The notes: a model not told the origin generated them from the sequence alone. Positions 54,377 through 62,317 are shown, counted from the first letter of the stretch. The stretch: 64,000 nt of DNA from Phycisphaerales bacterium (GCA_019750095.1 JAIEOW010000040.1:21752-85751); one strand, 5' to 3'. Numbers and translations: made by a program.

Positions 54377-54973
54377 ATGAACTCGGAGATTCCGACAACG
54401 AACTATGGCGCGCTCGCCGATGAGCGGCTTCTCGCCCTTGTGGGCGCGGGGGATCGCACGGCGTTTTCGGTTCTGTACGATCGGTTTGCACCAAGAATGT
54501 TCGGCCTGCTCGTCAAACTCCTGCGGAATCGCGACCACGCCGAGGACGTGCTTCAGGTGGTGTCGCTGGACATCTGGCGACGGGCCGACCGCTATGACCC
54601 CGCGCTCGGCACGGCGGCGACGTGGCTGCTGATGGTGACGCGCGCCCGCGCGATTGACGCGCTGCGCGGTTCGGCTCGGCATATGCCGACGTGGGCCGAT
54701 CAATCCGATGTTGAGAGCACGCCCGAGACGCAACGCGCCGACGCATCGCCGGGGTCGCCGCAGCTCTCTGCCGCGCTCGAACTGCTGCCCGGTGAGCAGC
54801 GGACCGCGGTGGAACTGGCCTTTTATCGCGGTCTGACGCGCGAAGAAATCGCCGAGTCGCTACGTGTTCCGGTGGGGACGGTGAAGACGCGGATTCGCTC
54901 GGCGGTGCGCCGGCTGGGCGAGTCCTTGGGCGTCGCCGGTGGCGATGGCTCGAACGATGGGGGGCACGCATGA
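54377..54973 (+). CDS. ECF sigma factor (SigK/SigL-like), partner of cupin anti-sigma
   Basis: The 198-residue protein shows sigma region 2 (FSVLYDRFAPRMFGLLVKLL, then DHAEDVLQVVSLDIWRR) and region 4 (LPGEQRTAVELAFYRGLTRE, then IAESLRVPVGTVKTRIRSAV), as in ECF sigma factors. It ends by overlapping the next gene's start (ATGA), the usual layout for sigma-anti-sigma pairs. The short N-terminus before region 2 begins at ATG 54377. Target promoters and signal are not read. The next gene resembles ChrR-type anti-sigma factors. Confidence 0.9.
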   Translation: MNSEIPTTNYGALADERLLALVGAGDRTAFSVLYDRFAPRMFGLLVKLLRNRDHAEDVLQVVSLDIWRRADRYDPALGTAATWLLMVTRARAIDALRGSARHMPTWADQSDVESTPETQRADASPGSPQLSAALELLPGEQRTAVELAFYRGLTREEIAESLRVPVGTVKTRIRSAVRRLGESLGVAGGDGSNDGGHA

Positions 54974-55716
54974 GCGGGAAAGCCCCCACCAACTTCTCGA
55001 ATCCGGGTGATCCGGATCGCATGGATGCTGCGGAGCTTGCCGAGCTGTATGCCGCCGGTGCGCTGAGCGCCGCCGAGCAGGAGCAGCTTGAGTCGCGCCT
55101 CGCCGCGGGTGATGAGGATCTTCGGCGTGAGATGGCCCGGGTGACCTTGATCATGGACGCGCTGCTGCAGGTTGAGCCGATTGCTCCGCCAAGGCATCTG
55201 CGAGAGGGGATCGAGGCGCGGATCGAAGCCGAAGCGCTGAAGGCGAACTCCGCACGCGTTCCCGCGGCCCGAACCGATCGACCACAGGCGGATCGCCAAC
55301 GCAAGCAGATTGACGGCGAAGAGACCGGCGATGCGTTCGTCATCGTGCGCCAGGACGAGGGTCGGTGGCTGCCGACGGGCGTGCGCGGCGTGCGATTCCG
55401 CCAGCTTTCGGCAAGCCGGAGAGCCAATCGCCGGACCATCCTGCTGCAAATGGACCCAGGAACACAGCTCCCAGATCACGACCATGCCGGGCTGGAAGAA
55501 GTGATGATGATCTCCGGCGAGCTGCGGATCGGCAGCCAGGTGCTGCGAGCGGGTGATTACTTCCGCGTGGGTGCCGGGGTGCGTCACGACACGCCGGTGT
55601 CGGAGACCGGGTGCGTGTGCATGATCGTGTCGGGGTACATGCCCTTCTCTGGGCGGACGTGGGTGTGGATGGCCTGGCAGGCCGTGCGCGGGCTGTTCGG
55701 GCGGCGGGGGCACTGA
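54970..55716 (+). CDS. ChrR-like cupin anti-sigma factor
   Basis: The 248-residue protein has an N-terminal helical domain (AAELAELYAAGALSAAEQEQ, residues 20-39) like RskA/ChrR sigma-binding domains, and a C-terminal cupin with metal ligands H170, H172, E176 or E177 and H206 (LPDHDHAGLEE, then GVRHDTPV). In ChrR the N-terminal domain carries a zinc site (H...CxxC) that is not seen here, so sigma binding may be zinc-free. It overlaps the sigma gene by 4 bases. No membrane helix is seen. Confidence 0.88.
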   Translation: MSGKAPTNFSNPGDPDRMDAAELAELYAAGALSAAEQEQLESRLAAGDEDLRREMARVTLIMDALLQVEPIAPPRHLREGIEARIEAEALKANSARVPAARTDRPQADRQRKQIDGEETGDAFVIVRQDEGRWLPTGVRGVRFRQLSASRRANRRTILLQMDPGTQLPDHDHAGLEEVMMISGELRIGSQVLRAGDYFRVGAGVRHDTPVSETGCVCMIVSGYMPFSGRTWVWMAWQAVRGLFGRRGH

Positions 55717-55759
55717 GTCGAGCCGGTCCGCAGAGGTCCGCTCATCGACCAGTGTGCAC

Positions 55760-55802
55760 AAAAAAAAGAACGCGGGACCCCAGCTTTGCGCCAGGGCCCC
55801 GC
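55760..55802 (-). terminator. Orphan rho-independent terminator on minus strand
   Basis: Read on the minus strand, GCGGGGCCCTGG and CTGGGGTCCCGC (plus 55791-55802 and 55772-55783) pair over 12 bases around a 7-base loop, with three G-U wobbles; on the plus strand these would be A-C mismatches. A run of eight Us (plus As at 55760-55767) follows. The strand-specific wobbles and tail show minus-strand termination, but no minus-strand protein gene precedes it. Confidence 0.8.
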
Positions 55803-56028
55803 CAGTGCGAGAGAGTGATCCGTACCTCTGCCGGCGCTCGCACGCGCGAGGCAGAGCATGAGCGCGGCGCGTGGACATCCACACCGCGCATGTCGGGTCG
55901 ATCGAAAGCATCACCTGGGGTGCTCTCTCTCTCCCTCCAACGATCAGGGCTCTCCTCGTCCCCGACCTGGGGGTTTGACGACCTGGTCCGCACAAACAGC
56001 CAAAGCTGCCGACGGCAGAGTCAAACCA
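55760..56028 (-). ncRNA. Candidate structured non-coding RNA upstream of the orphan terminator
   Basis: About 260-270 bases of minus strand end at the strong terminator. Within them are stable hairpins: CTCTGCC pairing with GGCAGAG around an inner TCGC...GCGA; GTGGATGTCCAC with outer GCGCGG/CCGCGC; and the terminator. A possible promoter lies just before, TTGTCT at 56058-56063 and TAAGGT at 56035-56040 with a 17-base spacer (weak -10). The family is unknown to me. 6S-like RNAs are of similar size, but I see no diagnostic bubble. The 5' end is a guess. Confidence 0.4.
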
Positions 56029-56230
56029 CGGCATACCTTAACCCAAAACAAGACCCCAGACAAGGGGGATGTGCGTGAATTGTGACGTAAACCCCTGAGA
56101 TTACTGGGTTTGTACTGACAAACTGGAGAACTTCGGTTGTTTGGCGAGGAACAGCCAATTTCTTGGGATTTTTCGCAAACCTGAGGCAATCTCTCGCGTA
56201 TCAGGTTTTCCGCAGACTCTGAGCCCATTC

Positions 56231-56641
56231 ATGCTGCAAACGCCTTCAACTGACAAACCTCATGGCAGCGTCGCCCTCTCCGCAGGCGTCCGGGTGGCGG
56301 TGCAGCCGAAGTATCTGCCGGAGCAGTCGGATCCCGGCGCTCGCCAGTGGCTATTCACCTATCGGATTCGGATCAGCAACGAGAGTGCGCAGCGTGTGCA
56401 ACTGATGACGCGGCACTGGGTGATCGTGGATTCATCGGGGCAGCGAGAAGAAGTGCGCGGGCCGGGCGTGGTGGGACAGCAGCCGATGCTCGCGCCCGGA
56501 CAGGTGTTTGAGTATTCGTCGTTTGTGCCATTGCGGACCAGTTGGGGGACGATGGAGGGGGCGTATCAGTTTGTGGGTGAGGATGGGTCGAACTTCGAAG
56601 CCCAGATCGCGCGGTTCTACTTGGTCAGCGGCGATCGCTGA
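56231..56641 (+). CDS. apaG: ApaG domain protein
   Basis: The 136-residue product is of normal length for ApaG (about 125): VRVAVQPKYLPEQSDPGAR, then WLFTYRIRISNESAQRVQL and GQVFEYSSFVPLRTSWGTME, typical of this small beta-sandwich protein, which is linked to magnesium/cobalt efflux and Ap4A metabolism. ATG 56231 fits the first conserved part. No apaH lies beside it. A terminator hairpin follows before the next lipoprotein gene. The 220 bases after the gene have no coding sequence except the start of that gene. Confidence 0.92.
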   Translation: MLQTPSTDKPHGSVALSAGVRVAVQPKYLPEQSDPGARQWLFTYRIRISNESAQRVQLMTRHWVIVDSSGQREEVRGPGVVGQQPMLAPGQVFEYSSFVPLRTSWGTMEGAYQFVGEDGSNFEAQIARFYLVSGDR

Positions 56642-56805
56642 ACTCGGGCCCGGGGTTGTGTGAAGTGATGATGGGGGGAGGGGGCATCAAGATTTTGCAT
56701 GTGATGCACGGATCGTGCGGTCTATGGATCGACACGTCGCGTATGCCTGTCGCCGAGCGACCCTCTCAAGCCAGTCCGGCCGACGAAGGACCGCCACGCT
56801 TGGCA

Positions 56806-56852
56806 CGCATCACTCCCAGCGGGCGAAGTGTTCGCCCGCATGGTGCGTTTTT
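56806..56852 (+). terminator. Terminator or attenuator ahead of the lipoprotein gene
   Basis: GCGGGCGAA and TTCGCCCGC with a GTG loop (56819-56839) form the top of a longer stem (CGCATCA with TGGTGCG; one U-G pair on the plus strand), immediately followed by TTTTT at 56848-56852. This lies 10 bases before the next start codon. It may end the apaG transcript or attenuate the gene that follows. Confidence 0.55.
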
Positions 56853-56862
56853 GGATATCCTC

Positions 56863-57504
56863 ATGCCCATGAACGTGCGTGGAATCGGCAAGTGGTGCTT
56901 GGTGGCGATGGCGTGCCTGATCGCGAGTGGCTGTTCAGGGCCCAGCGCGTGGGAGCAGGCGTTTGTGCCCGGGAGCGAGAGCTCCATGGTGGTGGGGCCG
57001 CGGGACAAGGCGTCACCGGTGCGGCTGCGTGGCATTCCGTGGGACCGCATGCAGGGGACGCTCGCAGAACTGCGTGCCGACGCCGGGGCATCGAACACCC
57101 ATCCCGACGACTGGAGCGCGGCCCAGAAGCTGGCTGCGAAGGACAAGCTGCTGCGCGGCCTGCAGTTCGGCGTGGACGCCGATCGCGTGGAGATCGTCGG
57201 TCGCAGCGAGTTTCGCACCACCGAGACGATCATTCCCGACGGCTCGGATCGGCGCGGGCTTGAGGAGTTTGCCCGCAAGATCGGCGCGACGGATGTCGTC
57301 TGGGCGAGCCGCGTGCTTGGGAAGACCGAAAAGGTAGTTGATCGCCCTGTGACCAGCTATGGGCACGGGACGTTCTGGGGTTCGTACCGCGACCGCGACC
57401 AGTGGTGGTCCGATGGGTATTCCGATAGTCGGACGACGTGGGTGCCGGTGCGGGTGCCGGCGGATGAGACGGGGTTTGTGGCGTTTTTTCTGCTGACGCG
57501 ATAA
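56863..57504 (+). CDS. Hypothetical lipoprotein
   Basis: The 213-residue product has a lipobox SGC (Cys24) after KWCLVAMACLIASG. It carries a mixed alpha/beta body with WDRMQGTLAELRADAG, then ATDVVWASRVLGKTEKVVDR, and a Tyr/Trp/Arg-rich end (SYRDRDQWWSDGYSDSRTTW) typical of small envelope proteins. I recognise no family. ATG 56863 or 56869 can start it. It follows a terminator hairpin that ends 10 bases before it. Confidence 0.65.
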   Translation: MPMNVRGIGKWCLVAMACLIASGCSGPSAWEQAFVPGSESSMVVGPRDKASPVRLRGIPWDRMQGTLAELRADAGASNTHPDDWSAAQKLAAKDKLLRGLQFGVDADRVEIVGRSEFRTTETIIPDGSDRRGLEEFARKIGATDVVWASRVLGKTEKVVDRPVTSYGHGTFWGSYRDRDQWWSDGYSDSRTTWVPVRVPADETGFVAFFLLTR

Positions 57505-57626
57505 GTGTTTGAACCCGTGCTCGGAGTGAACGAGAGCGGAGCGGAGAATCGCAGTAGGGCGATCCTCGAGCGAAGACCGGGTGCGTGGTTTTCAGCAGCG
57601 GTTCGCGCCCTTGCGATGCCCAGCGT

Positions 57627-59006
57627 TCACTGCTCTTCGCCGGAGCCGCCCAGGAGCACGCAGGATCGGCAGACTTCGATGGCCCAGTCGCGATCTTCGA
57701 TACTGTCGAAGGTGACGGTGCACATGCCGAGGTTCCAGCCGACGACGATCGTGGCGTTGGCGACGTGGGCCCTGTTGCCGTCCGGATCGATTTCGGCGCT
57801 GACGGTGACTCGGCCTTGGGTTGAGCGGGAGGACCATGTGATCGGCTCGCTGGCGTTTTGGCTGGGCGTGAGCGTTGCGATATCGCCGTCGCTCAGGTCG
57901 TCGAGAGTCGGGGGAGGAGTGCCGGGGGCGGCGGTGATGGTGAGTGAACTGAAGCGGACGGTGCGGGAGTCGTCGAAGGCGATCCAGGTGCCGCCGTCGT
58001 CTTCAAAGTCCCGGGTCATCTGCCCGGGGATGGTGATCGCCCAGCCGCCGGGCAGGTCGCGACAGGTCATCGGGTGGCGACGGTAGCCGATGGTGGGCTC
58101 GGCTTCGGCGGCAAGATCCTGCACGTGGGCGACGAGCGCGGGATCGATCGCCGGTGGCTCGAATCCGGTGTCATCGTCGATTCGGCGGGTGATTTCAAAG
58201 AGCTCGGCCCACTCGGCCCAGGGCATCGGGAGGGATGGATCAGCGGCATGGGCTGAGGCGAGCAGTTCAAGCACGCGCGTCAGGTCTTCGAGCTGGGTGT
58301 CGGTTCGCGGCGGGGCCCAGGGAAGATGAACCCACATCATCGTGAGTGCGAGATTCAGGTCGTGCTCTGGTGACCAGTCTCGGGACCACCACGGAAAGAT
58401 GTCGCGGGCCACGTGGGGCATCTGAGCGACCTGCCGCACCCATGCGCGGGAGCGCGGGCCAAGCACGGTGTGGATGTCGCCCGGCGCAACAAAGGAGCAG
58501 TCACCGGAGAGCCTGATCGCGACGCTCGCGGTGTTCGGCGCGAGCGAGAGAACGGTGTCCGCGACGTTCTTGATCCACGAAAGAAAGGACTGTTCGAGCG
58601 CGGCCCAGTCGCGCTTGAAGAAGTGGCCCGAGTCGTCGTACGAGGCGTCGGGCGTGTCATCGCCAGCGGTTGGCGACTTGGGCCAGGCGATGCGGAACTC
58701 GCGCGAGAGCTCATCGAGCAGCGTGCAGACGTGATCGTGATACCCCGGCCCGACGGGCGTGGTATCGGCCTCGACGACGATGCGGCCCTGGGTGGAGATC
58801 TCGAAGGCGATGGGCTCACCCGCTTCGTGGAACAGCATCCAGAAGAAGTGGACGCCGTCGCCGGGAGAGTCGCTGGTGTGGAGCAGCCCGGAGGGGTATC
58901 GCTCCTTGGCCCATGCCAGGATGCGTGCCGCAAGCCGCGGGACATCGAGACCAACGAACTTGTCTTTGACCTTGAAGGTGCCGACGAGGCGGAGAGTGAT
59001 GGCCAT
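57627..59006 (-). CDS. Large hypothetical protein, 459 residues
   Basis: From ATG 59006 the product starts MAITLRLVGTFKVKDKF and has no signal peptide or membrane helix. It alternates beta-rich stretches (SVAIRLSGDCSFVAPGDI) and helices. A C-terminal part contains MTCRDLPGGWAITIPGQMT and, near the end, VTFDSIEDRDWAIEVCRSCV, which have a SMI1/KNR4-like or immunity-protein feel, but no family is recognised. GC use is normal for the region. ATG 59006 follows directly after rdgB's 3' neighbourhood; the two may share a transcript. Confidence 0.7.
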   Translation of the reverse strand: MAITLRLVGTFKVKDKFVGLDVPRLAARILAWAKERYPSGLLHTSDSPGDGVHFFWMLFHEAGEPIAFEISTQGRIVVEADTTPVGPGYHDHVCTLLDELSREFRIAWPKSPTAGDDTPDASYDDSGHFFKRDWAALEQSFLSWIKNVADTVLSLAPNTASVAIRLSGDCSFVAPGDIHTVLGPRSRAWVRQVAQMPHVARDIFPWWSRDWSPEHDLNLALTMMWVHLPWAPPRTDTQLEDLTRVLELLASAHAADPSLPMPWAEWAELFEITRRIDDDTGFEPPAIDPALVAHVQDLAAEAEPTIGYRRHPMTCRDLPGGWAITIPGQMTRDFEDDGGTWIAFDDSRTVRFSSLTITAAPGTPPPTLDDLSDGDIATLTPSQNASEPITWSSRSTQGRVTVSAEIDPDGNRAHVANATIVVGWNLGMCTVTFDSIEDRDWAIEVCRSCVLLGGSGEEQ

Positions 59007-59049
59007 GGTGGGTGCTCGAATCAGCGTTGGAAAGCGGAGCTGAGGGGAA

Positions 59050-59700
59050 TCAGATGCGATACGTGCGAAGCCACTGGAGCATGAGCGATGCGGCCAGGGC
59101 TCGGTGGCTGAGCTGATTCTTCTCCGCTGGGGGCAGTTCCGCACCGGTGTGCGTGAGCGTTGGTGCAACCAGGAAGAGCGGGTCGTATCCGAAGCCGTGT
59201 GCGCCGGCGGGAACGCGCGGCGGAACGCCGATCGCACCGGCAAACTCGCCGCGCGTCTCGCGGAGCACTTCGCCGGGTCGCGCGAGACACATGCAGCAGA
59301 CGAATCGAGCGGTGCGCTTGGCGATCGGCACGCCTTCGAGTTCGCGGAGGACGCGGGCGTTGTTGGCGGCGTCGCGCTCGGCTCGGGACATGCCGCGTTC
59401 GAGCCCGTCGGTGCAATAGTGGGAGCTGATCACGCCCGGGCGCGGGGTGCCGTCGGAGAGCGCGAGGGCGTCGATCTCGATGCCGGAATCGTCGGCGAGG
59501 CAGAGTTGGCCGGTCTGCTGGGCATAGGAGAGGGCCTTGATTCGGGCATTCTGGGCGAAGGTTGAGCCGTTCTCGACGGGTTCGACGAATCGTGCTGAGT
59601 CGGGGAGATCATTCAGGCCGCGGATGGGGAGGCCGGTGGGGGCGAGGATGGCGCGGAGTTCATCGACTTTGTGGGGGTTGGCGGTGGCGAGAACGATCAT
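59050..59700 (-). CDS. rdgB: Non-canonical purine NTP pyrophosphatase (RdgB/HAM1 family)
   Basis: The 216-residue product shows the family set: TANPHKVDELRAIL at the start, FAQNARIKALSYAQQTGQ, CLADDSGIEIDAL, HGFGYDPLF and SHRALA near the end. It hydrolyses ITP, XTP and dITP to monophosphates and so limits mutagenic nucleotide incorporation. ATG 59700 gives MIVLATANPHK; upstream open frame is not conserved. It is divergent from nuoB. Gene symbol assigned by family. Confidence 0.95.
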   Translation of the reverse strand: MIVLATANPHKVDELRAILAPTGLPIRGLNDLPDSARFVEPVENGSTFAQNARIKALSYAQQTGQLCLADDSGIEIDALALSDGTPRPGVISSHYCTDGLERGMSRAERDAANNARVLRELEGVPIAKRTARFVCCMCLARPGEVLRETRGEFAGAIGVPPRVPAGAHGFGYDPLFLVAPTLTHTGAELPPAEKNQLSHRALAASLMLQWLRTYRI

Positions 59701-59810
59701 GATGCACGGTAGGTGGTGGGGGTGGCGGGGCGACTCGCGCCTAACATGGAGGGCGTTGTTCGGCGCGCCCTGATCGGGCGCGAGCGGACGGCGTCGGAGG
59801 TTCCTGATCG

Positions 59811-60380
59811 ATGGGCATTGAATCCGCATTACCCGTGGATGGATTTCTGACGACACAGTTGCAGCGCGTGATCAACTGGGCGCGGCGGTCGTCGATCTGG
59901 CCCATGCCATTTGCCACCGCGTGCTGCGGAATCGAGCTGATGGCGACGGCGTCGAGCCGATACGACATGGCGCGTTTCGGGATGGAGCGCATGAGCTTCT
60001 CGCCCCGGCAGGCCGACCTGCTGATCGTGGCGGGGCGGATTCCGGTGAAGATTCTGCCGGTGCTGCAGCGCATTTACTTGCAGATGACCGAGCCGAAGTG
60101 GGTGATCTCGATGGGTGCGTGCGCGTCGACGGGTGGGGTGTTTGATACGTACGCGGTGGTGCAGGGGTGCGATCAGTTCATCCCGGTGGACGTGTACATT
60201 CCCGGCTGTCCGCCGCGGCCCGAGCAGTTGCTGGAAGGGATCATGGCGATCCAGCGGCACATCGATAACGACGGGATGCCGCCTCCGGGGATGAAGCGGG
60301 CGCCATTGGCGGTGACGCTGCAGCCGACGCACGCGGTTCGGCCGCAGCCGGTGGGGTTGACGGTGGGCGGGATGGGGTGA
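59811..60380 (+). CDS. nuoB: NADH-quinone oxidoreductase subunit B, stand-alone
   Basis: The 189-residue product has the four Cys that bind cluster N2: Cys38 and Cys39 (FATACCGIELMA), Cys104 (GACAST) and Cys133 (PGCPPRPE). The N-terminus IPVDGFLTTQLQRVINWARR also fits the family. Complex I uses this subunit close to the quinone site. No other nuo gene is in the window, so nuoB stands alone between rdgB and the toxin-antitoxin pair. A long C-terminal tail (PLAVTLQPTHAVRPQPVG) is unlike typical copies. Confidence 0.94.
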   Translation: MGIESALPVDGFLTTQLQRVINWARRSSIWPMPFATACCGIELMATASSRYDMARFGMERMSFSPRQADLLIVAGRIPVKILPVLQRIYLQMTEPKWVISMGACASTGGVFDTYAVVQGCDQFIPVDVYIPGCPPRPEQLLEGIMAIQRHIDNDGMPPPGMKRAPLAVTLQPTHAVRPQPVGLTVGGMG

Positions 60381-60435
60381 GTTGGGATTTCAAACGTGGG
60401 CTCAGTGGGATGGAATCGGCCGCTTTGGTGGCCTC

Positions 60436-60455
60436 GTATATCAAATGTGATATAC
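60436..60455 (+). promoter_or_regulatory. Palindromic operator before the toxin-antitoxin pair
   Basis: GTATATCA at 60436-60443 and TGATATAC at 60448-60455 form a perfect inverted repeat with a 4-base centre, AT-rich within GC-rich DNA. It ends 32 bases before the toxin start, as for autoregulated toxin-antitoxin operators. The right arm could supply a -10 box (GATATACT). Confidence 0.6.
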
Positions 60456-60487
60456 TTGGCACCGAGGTGTCTTGGTAAGCTCTGCTG

Positions 60488-60772
60488 ATGAAGATTCGGG
60501 CGAGGATTGGCCGGGAGGCGGTGGCATGGCTGGCCGATCGACCGGACCTGCAGGAGGCGTTTTCGCACGCACTTCTTCGGATCTGTCAGGATGAGTTGAC
60601 GCTGGTGCGTGAGACGGTGCCGATCGCGACGGACTCTGACAGCGTGATGATGAGGGCGTTCTTGTTTGCGGGCCGGTATTGGGGAGTCATCGCATGGAAC
60701 CACGCAGATCGAGCCATTCGAGTCGTCCAGTGCGCCGAGCGGCTGCCTCCGCCCCGTCGCCCGGCGGCGTGA
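60488..60772 (+). CDS. Probable toxin of a type II toxin-antitoxin pair (ParE/HigB-like)
   Basis: The 94-residue basic product reads like a RelE-fold or HigB-type toxin, with MKIRARIGREAVAWLADRPD at the start and a central MMRAFLFAGRYWGVIAWNHAD strand-turn-strand typical of the RelE superfamily. The gene precedes a helix-turn-helix antitoxin gene by overlap, in the toxin-first HigBA order. Autoregulation via the upstream palindrome is likely. Target (ribosome-dependent RNA cleavage versus gyrase) cannot be told. Confidence 0.7.
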   Translation: MKIRARIGREAVAWLADRPDLQEAFSHALLRICQDELTLVRETVPIATDSDSVMMRAFLFAGRYWGVIAWNHADRAIRVVQCAERLPPPRRPAA

Positions 60773-61149
60773 AGGCCGAGCCCACGCCGGATCCTCTTGG
60801 ACGCGTGCAGTTTGTCGCCGGCAAGGACGGGCGATACACGTTTGCGATGATCCCGATCGAGGACTACGAGAAGCTGTTTCTTCAGCAGATCGCTCGCAGC
60901 GCGGCACCGATGCTGAACGATCCTGACTATGAGTGGTTCGAGTTCGACGATGTCCGTGCGATGTTCGCCGGCCAAAAGATTGCCGCCGCTCGCAAAGCCA
61001 AGGCGTTGACACAGGCCAAGCTCGGCAAGCTGGTGGGGATGCCGCAGTCGCAGATTTCGCGGCTGGAGAAGAACCCCGATGCGAGCTCGATGAAGCTCAT
61101 CAAGAAGGTGGCCAAGGCGCTCGGCGTACCGGCGTCGAAGCTGATTTGA
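60694..61149 (+). CDS. Probable XRE-family antitoxin
   Basis: The 151-residue product has a C-terminal helix-turn-helix of XRE type: IAAARKAKALTQAKLGKLVG, then MPQSQISRLEKNPDASSMKL (about residues 90-135). The N-terminal half has a short block (YTFAMIPIEDYEKLFLQQIA) likely for toxin binding. ATG 60694 has GGGGAG upstream, but GTG 60769 overlapping the toxin stop (GTGA) is equally plausible and would remove 25 low-complexity residues. HigA-type antitoxins bind their own operator. Confidence 0.75.
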   Translation: MEPRRSSHSSRPVRRAAASAPSPGGVKAEPTPDPLGRVQFVAGKDGRYTFAMIPIEDYEKLFLQQIARSAAPMLNDPDYEWFEFDDVRAMFAGQKIAAARKAKALTQAKLGKLVGMPQSQISRLEKNPDASSMKLIKKVAKALGVPASKLI

Positions 61150-61172
61150 GCTTGCCACAAAGTGTTGAAATG

Positions 61173-61204
61173 AAAAGGGCCAATCCGCGAGGATCGGCCC
61201 TTTT
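61173..61204. terminator. Bidirectional terminator between convergent genes
   Basis: AAAAGGGCC...GGCCCTTTT forms a hairpin with ATCC and GGAT in the inner stem and loop GCGA. On the minus strand the remaining pair is a G-U wobble, so the stem is complete; on the plus strand it is a single A-C mismatch. As and Us on both sides fit termination in both directions, for the antitoxin and the thioredoxin-like gene. Confidence 0.75.
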
Positions 61205-61231
61205 GCATTCTGCGGCGTGTTGGTTCAGTGT

Positions 61232-62317
61232 TTACTTCTTCTCAACCGGCTTACCCGCCTCGCGGAGGGACTTGGTCAGCACGGCTTTGTCGGCGTCGCT
61301 CAGCTTCGGATTGGCCTTGGCCAGGTTCTTGATGAACGCGTCGATTTCGCCATCGGTCTTGGGCAGGGCCGTGAGCGGGGCGAGGTCCTTGATGGCGTCG
61401 CCCTTGGAATCGAGCATGGCGATGAGTGGGGGGAGGGTGGCCTTGCCGTTGATTTTGGTGAGCAGATCGCCGCCGCCGGTCATGCGCTCGGTATCGATGC
61501 GAACGGGCACGGCGGAGTTTGAGAGTGCAGCGGCGACATCAGGACGGGTCAGCCATGCGCCGAGGGCCGCGCTGGGCTCGTGCAGCGGCATGGTGAAGGC
61601 GACCAGCATGGGCTTGCCGTCGCGGCCGGCGATGGACTTGGCATCAGAGAAGATCGTGTCGGCGTTCTTGGACGCGGCGCGATTATCCATGAGGAACTGG
61701 AAGATCTTGTTCTCATCGAACACCCGCGACATGGTCATGGGCTTGGCGGTCATGTCGTTGCCGCCGATGACGGCGACGTGGCGACCGGTGGCCGGGTCGA
61801 TGACGCAGAGCGCGGGTGCGCCGAGCGAGGTGCCGTCGGGGCGCGGGGTCCAAAGCGTGACGCCATACTGCTCGGCGACGGCCTGGTTCTTGGTGAACTT
61901 CTGGCCCAGGTCGATCTTGACCCAGACGTACTCGGTCTTGACGACCGGCGCGACGTTCGGGTCGTTCTTCAGGACGTCGTTGAGGAAGACGCAGAAGCCA
62001 CAGAAGTTCTCGCCGAACATCAGGAGGACGCGCTTGTCCTCGGCCTTGGCGATCGCGATGGCGTCGGCGATCTGCTTGGCGGGCACGGCGGCCTCGTCAT
62101 AGAGACCGGTGGGGAACGTGATCTTGGTCCCGCGAGGGCCGGGGAACTCTTGCGGAGCGGCCGGGGCTGCCGGGTCCTGGCCCGGAGTCTGCACGGGCGT
62201 GGCCGGGGCCGCGGGTGCGTCTTTCTTCGGCGTGGGGTTCGGGTCAAAGACGCCCTGGGCAAACACGCTGGTCGTACACAGGAGCAGGGCGGAAACACTG
62301 GCAAGAGCTTTGTTCAT
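61232..62317 (-). CDS. Exported thioredoxin-fold protein with CGFC motif
   Basis: The 361-residue product has a signal peptide (ALASVSALLLCTTSVFAQG, cut near residue 21), a Pro/Ala-rich linker to about 60, then a thioredoxin-like unit with CGFC at residues 106-109 (FGENFCGFCVFLNDVL). A second part to the end (KPMLVAFTMPLHEP, then LLTKINGKATLPPLIAML) looks like another, Cys-free thioredoxin-type domain with a cis-Pro-like TLPP. Likely a periplasmic thiol-disulfide protein. Regulation is unknown. No catalytic partner lies beside it. Confidence 0.82.
   Translation of the reverse strand: MNKALASVSALLLCTTSVFAQGVFDPNPTPKKDAPAAPATPVQTPGQDPAAPAAPQEFPGPRGTKITFPTGLYDEAAVPAKQIADAIAIAKAEDKRVLLMFGENFCGFCVFLNDVLKNDPNVAPVVKTEYVWVKIDLGQKFTKNQAVAEQYGVTLWTPRPDGTSLGAPALCVIDPATGRHVAVIGGNDMTAKPMTMSRVFDENKIFQFLMDNRAASKNADTIFSDAKSIAGRDGKPMLVAFTMPLHEPSAALGAWLTRPDVAAALSNSAVPVRIDTERMTGGGDLLTKINGKATLPPLIAMLDSKGDAIKDLAPLTALPKTDGEIDAFIKNLAKANPKLSDADKAVLTKSLREAGKPVEKK

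Larger units (their letters stand above)
55717..56230. other. Gap between the anti-sigma gene and apaG, probable RNA locus
   Basis: No protein gene is convincing in these 514 bases. The minus strand carries a strong terminator at 55760-55802 with no minus-strand gene before it, and hairpins between 55803 and 55945. This argues for a non-coding RNA, annotated separately. The apaG promoter presumably lies in the right-hand part. Confidence 0.6.

Noticed and set aside
54823..56034. Minus-strand open frame of 403 codons across the anti-sigma gene and the RNA candidate
   Set aside because: It crosses the strong terminator, and its only conserved DNA belongs to the sigma and anti-sigma genes on the other strand.
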